Positions 47,034-52,134 of a stretch of DNA of 52,134 bases are shown piece after piece. Positions within the stretch are counted from its first letter, which is position 1. Every line of letters starts with the position of its first letter. Both the position numbers and the translations under genes were made by a program. A model generated the notes under the pieces. It saw only the letters and a program-made list of their open reading frames with translations. It was not told where the DNA came from and made no database searches. Origin of the DNA: Polyangiaceae bacterium (GTDB lineage Bacteria > Myxococcota_A > Polyangia > Polyangiales > Polyangiaceae); contig JAKLKA010000092.1 of the NCBI GenBank assembly GCA_023150915.1, forward strand, positions 11,924-64,057, in the 5' to 3' direction.

Positions 47034-47206
47034 GACGGCTCACCCTTCGCGCCGACGGCGCCGAGCAGCTCGGACGCGAGCTCGATGTAGAACGCGGCCT
47101 CGACGTGCTCGCCTCGACGGACCAGCGCGGCGGCCTCGAGGTAGAGCCCGAGCAGGTAGCGGCGCGCCTCGACGAGAGCGTCGGGGGTCACCGGGCGGGC
47201 GGTCAT
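47030..47206 (-). CDS. Small hypothetical protein
   Basis: A 58-residue helical protein from ATG 47206 (DALVEARRYLLGLYLEAAAL). Both ends overlap neighbours by 4 bases (ATGA), strong evidence for a real coupled gene despite its size. Function unknown. Confidence 0.55.
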   Translation of the reverse strand: MTARPVTPDALVEARRYLLGLYLEAAALVRRGEHVEAAFYIELASELLGAVGAKGEPS

Positions 47207-47682
47207 GGCGACCCCTTCTCGGCGCGCGCGTGTTCGATCAGTGTGCGCAGCCTGTTGCGACACTCGGCCGCAGCCTGCGCGATCTGCTCGTCGGTCACGT
47301 AGCGGCCGGCCTGCTCGGGGCGCTGGGTGTGGCGAGCGAGCAGCGCAGCGGCCTTCAGTGCGTCGCTGGTCGCGCGCGCGGCCCCGGCGTCGTCGCCCGC
47401 GGCGCGCAGCCTGTCGGCGTCCTGGCGGCGCTGGCCGGCCACGCGCGAGAGCCACGCAAGCTGGGTGTCGAGGTCCGCCGGCTCTTCGTCCTCGAGCCCG
47501 AGCTCGGGAGCAGGCTCGGGAGGGGCGAGCGGGGCCGCCGGGGCAGGCTTGGCGCGGGTCCCCAGCGCGTTCCCGATCGTGCCCTTGCTCAGCCCGAGCT
47601 CGCGGGCGATCTCGAGCTGGGTGCGCCCCTGCGCCCGAAGGCGCCGGATTTCGGCGACAACTGCGGGTGTCAGCTTGCGCAT
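47203..47682 (-). CDS. HTH protein of the element
   Basis: A 159-residue protein from ATG 47682. The N-terminus is a resolvase-like HTH: LTPAVVAEIRRLRAQGRTQ, then LEIARELGLSKGTIGNAL. A Pro-rich linker leads to a helical C-terminal domain (AWLSRVAGQRRQDADRLR). It may be a small terminase-like or regulatory DNA-binding protein; HTH plus a helical domain at the head of a gene run is common to both. It is the first gene after the 444-base space with inverted repeats. Confidence 0.7.
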   Translation of the reverse strand: MRKLTPAVVAEIRRLRAQGRTQLEIARELGLSKGTIGNALGTRAKPAPAAPLAPPEPAPELGLEDEEPADLDTQLAWLSRVAGQRRQDADRLRAAGDDAGAARATSDALKAAALLARHTQRPEQAGRYVTDEQIAQAAAECRNRLRTLIEHARAEKGSP

Positions 47683-48126
47683 GGTGCTCCCGGGCTGGAC
47701 AACTGGGCGACCACCGGCCAAGCCAAAGCCCAAGTGGTCACACCTTTCGGCCTCATGTTGCACGTCGAGCGGCCCTCTACCGCCATGGGACCCCCCGTAA
47801 CTCCCCGTAAGCATTGACGTTGGTCCACCTGGCCAGCTTCCCGCCCCTCCCGTGTCGGCTGGACTGGGCGCCCACCGTCCACGCCTGCCCGACCTGGCCG
47901 CGTCGCGCCGGCTCGGCGCTCGAGCGCGGGCGCAGCCCGGACGCACCCACCGGCCCGGGCCCCGTCGTGGCGGTGCGTCGGGCTACCCCCACCCCCACCG
48001 CTGTCGTGCGAGCGTGACTCTGACTGTGACTCCCCGGGCTGAGTACACGCGGTGCAGTGAGTGTGACTGCGCGCCCTACTACGTAGGGGCGCGCGCACAC
48101 ACACACTCAAGCCATGACGGTCAGAG
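47683..48126. other. 444-bp space with nested inverted repeats; no gene supported
   Basis: I see no convincing gene here. The space holds two direct copies of CCCCGTAA (47793-47800 and 47803-47810) and the large inverted-repeat structure at 48014-48148. It separates the RecA/DnaB-like gene from the central operon and probably carries a promoter, and perhaps an origin. Confidence 0.55.
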
Positions 48127-48148
48127 TCAGTCACAGTCAGTCAGAGTC
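48014..48148. repeat. Nested inverted repeat, possible replication origin
   Basis: The outer left arm GACTCTGACTGTGACTC (48016-48032) matches the inverse of the right arm (48130-48148) apart from a 4-base GTCA duplication. Between them is a second palindrome around CTACGTAG, with GC-rich arms GCGCGCCC and GGGGCGCGC and outer GAGTGTG/CACACTC (about 48058-48108). GAGTC-type repeats also occur further at 48226-48235. Iterated short motifs and palindromes beside a helicase-like gene resemble an origin of replication. Confidence 0.6.
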
Positions 48149-49521
48149 CTTTTCTCGGCGTTCTTCGATTTCGCGTGCTCGTCGCCGTCACCCGTCCGAT
48201 CACCGATCGGGCAGGAATCATGCGAGTCAGAGTCGCTCACACGCGGTGGCCTGGCGCTCTCGGCCTTCGCGCGGTCGGTGCCCGAGAGCGTGGCCAGCAC
48301 CTCGGCGCCGAGTCGTCCGCCGTCGAGGTAGTGACGCTGGGCGCGACGGTCGCCGGTCACCAGCACGAGGGCCTCGCCCAGTGCCGCGAGGGCATCACGC
48401 GCCCGCTGCGCCCCCACACCGGCAGCGGCGCGCACTGCTGCCTCGACCTCGTGCCGCACGAGCCCGGGCCGGGTGGCGACCACCAGCGCGGCGGCGCCCG
48501 CGTCTCGGGTCGTCCTGTCGCGCGTGCGCCCGTCGCGCTCGGCCTCGCGGACACCTTCGGGCGGGGGCTCGTACCCCACCGCCGCCAACGTCTGCGAGCG
48601 CCGGTCGAGGCGAAGGAACAGGCGCTCGTCGCGCGGACCGTGCTTGTTCTTCGCGAGCTCGAGCTCCACCAGGTCCGTCTCGCCGGGCACGCTGCGCAGG
48701 CCGAGAAGTACGCGGGCGCTGTACTCGATCGCGCCCGACCACTTCCCCGCGGCGAGCGTGGCGGTGCGGTCCTCGCCGTGGGCGTATGCGCCGCGCGACA
48801 TCTCCGACGTAGCGATCGCGATCAGCCGGTGGCGCGTTGCGACCGAGCGGATCGCGCGCGTGCGCTCGGCGACGGCCTCGGCGGTCGAGAGCTCGCGTCC
48901 GGCGAGCTCGGCCTGGCACTGCACGGTCTGCACGCTGTCCACGCCGAGCATGGCGCGCCCACCGCTCGCGAACGTGGCCAGGTCGTGCGCCGCGCTCTCG
49001 ATCGTCCAGGCGCCATCGTAGAACCGCACGGGCAGCCCCTCGAGCTCGGCGCCCATGCGCTCGAGCACGCCAGCGTCGCGCGCCTCGCAGTGGTGCCGCG
49101 AGTAGCCGGTGCGCTGCGCCAGGCGCGTCACGAGGTCGCCAGCGTCCTCGTCCACCGCGAGCAGGCCGACAGTGATCCCGCGAAGCGCGTACACGTGCGC
49201 GAGCTGGACGAGTAGCGCGGTCTTCCCGGCGTCGGGCGCTCCGGCCAAGTACCACCTCGAGCCGTACACCGGACCGCCGCCCGTGAGCTCGTCGAGGCGC
49301 GCGATCCCGGTGGGCTCGTGCACGAGCGGCCCCTCGGTCTGCCAGGCGCGCAGCACGTCCGCGATCGTCGCGCCCTCGCGCTCTGCTCGAGGTGCCGGGC
49401 CGCTCTCGAGCGTGCTGTCGCTTCCGGGCCTGGGCGCGCCCTCGCCCTGGATCGCTTCGCGCTCTGCGGCCTCGTAGTCCACGACGCGAAGGCGCGCGCT
49501 CTGCGGTGCAGCGTCGATCAC
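48127..49521 (-). CDS. RecA/DnaB-like ATPase of the element
   Basis: A 464-residue protein from GTG 49521 (overlapping the upstream stop as GTGA). The RecA-like core has Walker A GAPDAGKT at 94-101 (context SRWYLAGAPDAGKTALLVQL), the LLAVDED motif just after, and Walker B MLGVDSVQTVQ. Strands such as LIAIATSEMSRG and VELELAKNKHGPRDERLF match the C-terminal domain of DnaB/RepA-type helicases. The C-terminal 150 residues hold a helical domain (RPGLVRHEVEAAVRAAAGVG) and a charged tail. It probably acts in replication of the element. The inverted-repeat region begins at its 3' end. Confidence 0.8.
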   Translation of the reverse strand: MIDAAPQSARLRVVDYEAAEREAIQGEGAPRPGSDSTLESGPAPRAEREGATIADVLRAWQTEGPLVHEPTGIARLDELTGGGPVYGSRWYLAGAPDAGKTALLVQLAHVYALRGITVGLLAVDEDAGDLVTRLAQRTGYSRHHCEARDAGVLERMGAELEGLPVRFYDGAWTIESAAHDLATFASGGRAMLGVDSVQTVQCQAELAGRELSTAEAVAERTRAIRSVATRHRLIAIATSEMSRGAYAHGEDRTATLAAGKWSGAIEYSARVLLGLRSVPGETDLVELELAKNKHGPRDERLFLRLDRRSQTLAAVGYEPPPEGVREAERDGRTRDRTTRDAGAAALVVATRPGLVRHEVEAAVRAAAGVGAQRARDALAALGEALVLVTGDRRAQRHYLDGGRLGAEVLATLSGTDRAKAESARPPRVSDSDSHDSCPIGDRTGDGDEHAKSKNAEKRTLTDCD

Positions 49522-49793
49522 CGGCGAGCCCTCCGCCCCGCCTCGACGAGCGCGCGCGCCACGTCGGCGGCCTCGTGCGGCGCGATCCTCACGCGCTGGG
49601 CGCGCCACCAGTGTTTCCGGCCGCGCGGCACGCACCACTTCTCGAGCGAGAGCAGTGGCCGGCCCTCATAGGCTTCTGCGACGACGCGCAAGACCTGGCT
49701 CCCCGGGCGGCGCAGCTCGAGCTCGACGCGCTGGCCCTCGCGAACGGGCGGCCGGGGCGGCGGGTCGGCTGCGGCGATGTCGAGCTGGCTCAC
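49518..49793 (-). CDS. Small protein, possibly PC4/p15-like
   Basis: A 91-residue protein. The segment LRVVAEAYEGRPLLSLEKWC, then RGRKHWWRAQRVRIA resembles the single-strand-binding beta-sheet of PC4/p15 coactivator-like proteins, which occur in phages as small ssDNA-binding proteins. The match is by eye only. It overlaps the ATPase gene start and the upstream stop by 4 bases each, so it is coupled to replication-type genes. Confidence 0.6.
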   Translation of the reverse strand: MSQLDIAAADPPPRPPVREGQRVELELRRPGSQVLRVVAEAYEGRPLLSLEKWCVPRGRKHWWRAQRVRIAPHEAADVARALVEAGRRARR

Positions 49794-50068
49794 GCGGTCC
49801 GCCTTCCGAGCCGAGCGAGCACGACCGCTTCGGGATCGAGCTCACGCTCGGGCTGGGCGGCCTCGACGCGCCGCTCGAGCGCCTCGACCAGCGCCCGCGC
49901 GCTGATGAGCTGGCGGGCGCCGACCTGGGCGACGGGCACGCCGAGCTCGCGGGCGACGTGCAGCGCCTCGCGCCACGACATGCCGACCACGGCGACCGCG
50001 TTGTCCGGTCCGACGAGTGCCGGCGCGACGGGTGCGGTCGGTGCTGCCCTGGTGCCGCGGGTGGTCAC
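49790..50068 (-). CDS. Small HTH-like protein
   Basis: A 92-residue protein. The middle (SWREALHVARELGVPVAQVG, then RQLISARALVEALERR) has the spacing of an excisionase/MerR-type winged HTH used by phages to recognise DNA. It might be the excisionase or a regulator. It overlaps both neighbours by 4 bases (ATGA). Confidence 0.65.
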   Translation of the reverse strand: MTTRGTRAAPTAPVAPALVGPDNAVAVVGMSWREALHVARELGVPVAQVGARQLISARALVEALERRVEAAQPERELDPEAVVLARLGRRTA

Positions 50069-50265
50069 GGCTTGGCGCGCCCCGAGGACTGAGCCAGTCG
50101 CTCGGAAACCAGGCTCACGCTACCGCGGCGCGCGGCGCCCGCGGCGACCGAGGCCAGCGTGGTCGGCGGCACGCCCAATTCACGCGCCACCGCGGAGAGA
50201 GACCCCGCCGCTTTGATGCGCCGGTCGAGCTCAGCTCGAACTGCTTCGTTGTCGGTGTTTCCCAT
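50065..50265 (-). CDS. Small Cro-like HTH protein
   Basis: A 66-residue protein with a simple HTH: SLSAVARELGVPPTTLASVA. It is the first gene of the leftward operon that continues to the ATPase. A perfect palindrome (50321-50335) lies 56 bases upstream of its start and may be its operator. Likely an early regulator of the element. Confidence 0.7.
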   Translation of the reverse strand: MGNTDNEAVRAELDRRIKAAGSLSAVARELGVPPTTLASVAAGAARRGSVSLVSERLAQSSGRAKP

Positions 50266-50320
50266 AACGAGTCTATTTGTGGGATCACCAAATTCAACTC
50301 AAGCGCCTTCGAGTCAGTAA

Positions 50321-50335
50321 TTGTCGAATCGACAA
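50321..50335. promoter_or_regulatory. Palindromic operator-like site
   Basis: TTGTCGA-A-TCGACAA is a perfect palindrome in an AT-rich stretch, followed by the related ATCGACGAATCGA. It lies between the leftward HTH gene and the small membrane-peptide gene, where the main promoter of the element is expected. Confidence 0.65.
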
Positions 50336-50380
50336 ATCGACGAATCGAAAGTACCCACCCAAGCGCGCGCAATCGCGGCG

Positions 50381-50461
50381 CTACTTCGCGCACCGCAAGA
50401 TCTGCCAAAGCAAGAGCCCCGAGAGCACGAGCCCGCCGACGAGCTGGGCGAATTCGATCAT
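50381..50461 (-). CDS. 26-residue membrane peptide
   Basis: ATG 50461 overlaps the stop of the upstream gene (ATGA at 50458-50461). The peptide is one hydrophobic helix (FAQLVGGLVLSGLLLWQI) ending in LRCAK. The overlap and the clean membrane helix argue for a real translated peptide, but it is very short. Function unknown. Confidence 0.45.
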   Translation of the reverse strand: MIEFAQLVGGLVLSGLLLWQILRCAK

Positions 50462-50830
50462 TGTCCAGCCCTCCCTGCGCGCCGCACGCGTTCGGCGGAG
50501 AGGTCCACCGTTGCGGCCCTGCCCCGCTGGCGCGCCTCCAGGGCCCTCGCGAGCTCGGCGGCGTCCGCGTAGCGCCCGGCTTCGGTCGCGGCCCTCAGCG
50601 CGTCAGCCAGCGCCCGCTCGACGGCATCGGCGGGCAGGCCCGCGGCGAGCTCGTCGGCGGTGGCCTCGAGCGCGGCGGAGAGGGCGCGATCCCACCCGGC
50701 GCTCGCGATCCCGTTTTGCCCCACAGGCTGCCCCACGGCGGGGTGGTTCGGGGGGTTTGGCGGGACTTCGCCGGCCTCAGAGCCTGCAACGGACTGCAAT
50801 TCCGCACGCGGATTGCCTGTTTTTGGCCCG
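50458..50830 (-). CDS. Right-end gene, in frame with the integrase across the att core
   Basis: A frame open from the attR edge to TGA at 50458; a TTG start at 50799 would give 113 residues. The first part is Pro-rich (EVPPNPPNHPAVGQPV). The second part is a strongly GC3-biased helical domain (DRALSAALEATADELAAGLP, YADAAELARALEARQR). No family is recognised. When the element is closed to a circle, this frame joins the integrase frame exactly (1379 + 373 = 1752 bases = 584 codons with stop), so it may be the natural C-terminus of the integrase rather than a separate gene. Confidence 0.65.
50716..50736. repeat. Right-end integrase arm-type site candidates
   Basis: TTGCCCCAC (50716-50724) and CTGCCCCAC (50728-50736) match the motif at the left end (40384-40415) in inverted orientation, 95 bases inside attR. 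Confidence 0.6.
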
Positions 50831-50874
50831 TTGAAAATCCGCGTGTCGTTGGTTCGATTCCGACTCTGGGCACC
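50831..50874. repeat. attR, 44-bp direct repeat (tRNA-Phe 3' part)
   Basis: Identical to 40336-40379. It holds only the anticodon loop to the 3' end of tRNA-Phe, so it is not a working tRNA gene. Host DNA resumes to the right. Confidence 0.95.
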
Positions 50875-50926
50875 CGCCGCGATGGACTTGTGATCGCCGG
50901 CGCTATCCGCGATAAATCAGGGGGTC

Positions 50927-51322
50927 ATGCAAGCCTGCGTCTCTTGTGGAAGGCCCACTGATCGCCCCCGCCGCGGGCGCTGCCCAGCGTGCTATCGCCG
51001 CGCGCAACGCGGCCACGCCGTGGCCAAGCCCTGCGCGGTGTGCGGCATTGCCGACCTGCGCGTGCTGCGCCGCCACAAGCTGCGCGACGGGTTCGTGGTG
51101 CTGTGTGCGAACCACGCGGCCATCGCCGGGCGCCGCACCCTCACCCTGACCGAGCTGCGCGGCGAGTGCGCTCCCCCCGGCGACCGGCGCGCGGGCGCCG
51201 AGCGGCGGCAGGCCGATCGGCGTCACGTCGAGCGCCGGCGCGCACCGGCCCCCACGCCGCCGGGCGGGGTCGAGCGGCGCGCGACCGAGCGGCGCACCAA
51301 GGCGCGCTCGTCCCGCGACTGA
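50927..51322 (+). CDS. Zinc-ribbon protein with basic tail
   Basis: A 131-residue protein. Two CxxC pairs (CVSCGRPTDRPRRGRCPACY) form one probable zinc ribbon near 4-22, and a further CAVCG pair with a later Cys and His (VLCANHAAI) may form a second. The C-terminal 50 residues are a disordered Arg-rich tail with ERRxxxRR repeats (AERRQADRRHVERRRAP). Nucleic-acid binding is likely. It is the first host gene to the right of attR. A strong hairpin follows its stop. Confidence 0.75.
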   Translation: MQACVSCGRPTDRPRRGRCPACYRRAQRGHAVAKPCAVCGIADLRVLRRHKLRDGFVVLCANHAAIAGRRTLTLTELRGECAPPGDRRAGAERRQADRRHVERRRAPAPTPPGGVERRATERRTKARSSRD

Positions 51323-51331
51323 CAAAGTGCA

Positions 51332-51357
51332 AGAGCTGTCGAATTTTCGACAGCTCT
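51332..51357. terminator. Bidirectional hairpin between convergent genes
   Basis: AGAGCTGTCGAA and TTCGACAGCTCT form a perfect 12-bp palindrome with TT between. It lies 10 bases after the zinc-ribbon stop and 5 bases beyond the stop of the convergent gene, as expected of a shared terminator, although no clear T-run follows. Confidence 0.75.
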
Positions 51358-51362
51358 CGAGC

Positions 51363-52134
51363 TCACGGGCAGGTCAGCTTCACGATCGAGACGTCGTCGA
51401 TGTACCAGCCGGGCTTGTCCGGGTGGCACAGGAACTCGAGGCCGTAGCTGGCGAAATGGAAGCGCGCCTGGAAGGTCGACGAGACGTAGCTCGAGATGTC
51501 GATCTCGACCAGCTCCCAGCCCGGTGACTTGCCCGTGTAGCCGGTCTGCCCGTCCAGGGCGCAGGGCGTGCACGTGGTGCCGCCGTCCGAGTCGGTCGAA
51601 TAGCACTCGATCTTGGCGCCGCCGGTGGTGGGCGCCACCTTGGTCCAGGTCGAGCCGTTGCTCGTGACCTCGACGATTCCCCCCGAATACGTGCTCGGAT
51701 CCAGCGCGCAGATGGCCCCGCACAGGCCTGCCGGATTGCAGGCGCGAAAGTCGTAATAGTGCCAGAACCGAAGCCGGGGCTGCTTGCCGCTCGCAGCCGA
51801 GAGATCGATCACCGGCGAGGTGAGGGTCGAGTCTTGGCAGTTGGTCGCGTTGCCCGCGAGCTTGGTGCCCCAGCACTTGCCACCGCCGGTGTGATCGCCG
51901 TTCGGCGGACCCGCCGAGGGCGCGCCGCACTGCCAGTCGCTCTTGGTGCCCGCGGCCGTCCACCCGGTGCAGTCCGCGAAGTCGTAGGTCTTGATCGGAC
52001 ACCCGGCGCTGCCGCCGGTGCCGCCAGTGCCGCCGCTGCCACCGGTGGCGCCGCCGGTGCCGCCAGTGCCGCCGCTGCCGCCGGTGGCGCCGCCGCTGCC
52101 GCCGGTCGCGCCGCCGCTGCCACCGGTGGCGCCG
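51363..52134 (-). CDS. Secreted Gly-rich-linker protein, 5' end outside window
   Basis: About 256 residues are visible; the frame is open to the window edge. The visible N-terminal 43 residues are a low-complexity linker of GGTGG, GATGGS and GGSGG units (DNA 52006-52134). Then comes a Cys-containing beta-rich domain (FADCTGWTAAGTKSDWQCG, LTSPVIDLSAASGK, RFWHYYDFRACNPAGLC, GWYIDDVSIV), which resembles carbohydrate-binding or MAM/jelly-roll-like modules found in myxobacterial surface proteins. The end (WYIDDVSIVKL) is typical of such folds. Probably a lipoprotein like the others with this linker, but the signal is not visible. Confidence 0.8.
   Translation of the reverse strand, partial: GATGGSGGATGGSGGATGGSGGTGGTGGATGGSGGTGGTGGSAGCPIKTYDFADCTGWTAAGTKSDWQCGAPSAGPPNGDHTGGGKCWGTKLAGNATNCQDSTLTSPVIDLSAASGKQPRLRFWHYYDFRACNPAGLCGAICALDPSTYSGGIVEVTSNGSTWTKVAPTTGGAKIECYSTDSDGGTTCTPCALDGQTGYTGKSPGWELVEIDISSYVSSTFQARFHFASYGLEFLCHPDKPGWYIDDVSIVKLTCP

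Larger units (their letters stand above)
40336..50874. mobile_element. Integrated element of about 10.5 kb in tRNA-Phe
   Basis: The element is bounded by identical 44-bp direct repeats (40336-40379 and 50831-50874), the 3' part of tRNA-Phe from the anticodon loop. All recognisable genes lie on the minus strand: small HTH proteins and a RecA/DnaB-like ATPase at the right, many short unknown genes in the middle, and a Cro/CI-like regulator and tyrosine integrase at the left. No terminase, portal, capsid, protease, tail tape measure or lysis gene is recognisable, so a self-sufficient phage is unlikely; a satellite, a decayed prophage or a small integrative island fits better. The unit length (one att copy plus body) is 10,495 bp. 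Confidence 0.9.

Noticed and set aside
50595-50873. 92-residue frame starting inside attR
   Set aside because: Its first residues come from the antisense of the tRNA-Phe fragment, a known annotation artefact; the frame in register with the integrase is better supported.
40336-50874. Complete functional prophage
   Set aside because: No terminase, portal, capsid, tape-measure, holin or lysin could be recognised, and 10.5 kb is too small for a tailed phage.
52006-52134. Possible CRISPR-like or tandem-repeat array
   Set aside because: The repeats are codon-phased and encode a Gly-rich linker in an open frame; there are no unique spacers of constant length.

Overview
The window is high-GC bacterial chromosome with the style of a myxobacterium (Myxococcota, probably Polyangiales). 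The reasons are MYXO-CTERM-like sorting tails on three exported proteins, many lipoproteins with Gly/Ser-rich linkers after the lipobox, FG-GAP and MopC-type repeat proteins, a matrixin-like protease, and a PilT-family ATPase. Assignment is from gene style only; no search was run.

Layout. 1-1.9 kb: the edge of an older integrated element, with a broken tyrosine integrase abutting tRNA-Asp. 2.0-5.3 kb: a tight plus-strand operon of a TIMP/NTR-like MYXO-CTERM protein, a lipoprotein, a thioredoxin-like lipoprotein whose frame is interrupted by a UGA followed by a bacterial-SECIS-like hairpin (candidate selenoprotein), and an MBL/beta-CASP hydrolase. 5.3-19.1 kb: alanine dehydrogenase, PAP2 phosphatase, FG-GAP lipoprotein, tRNA-Val, a glycosyltransferase-2/CapK fusion, an EEP-family lipoprotein, several cell-surface lipoproteins and an S9 peptidase. 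19.2-25.6 kb: a protein-quality-control block, lon-clpX-clpP-tig, in which clpP is frameshifted. 25.8-31.9 kb: parA-parB, an SDR, a TPR lipoprotein and glnD. 32-40.2 kb: a Tat-exported protein, a matrixin-like protease, a lipoprotein, lpxB, a GT39-like membrane protein, bioB, an acetate-transporter homologue and a pilT homologue.

40.3-50.9 kb: a complete integrated element of about 10.5 kb in tRNA-Phe, bounded by 44-bp direct repeats. All its genes read leftward: small HTH proteins, a RecA/DnaB-like ATPase, a run of short unknown genes, one possible phage structural protein, a Cro/CI-like regulator and a tyrosine integrase. There is no recognisable terminase, portal, capsid or lysis gene, so it looks more like a satellite or integrative island than a full prophage. 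Joining the two ends in silico places attP inside the integrase frame: the integrase reading frame continues without a stop into the gene at the other end of the element.

50.9-52.1 kb: a zinc-ribbon protein and the C-terminal part of a secreted protein with a Gly-rich linker, cut by the window edge. The strongest candidates for new biology are the UGA-interrupted thioredoxin-like lipoprotein, the integrase-spanning attP, and the GT2-CapK fusion.
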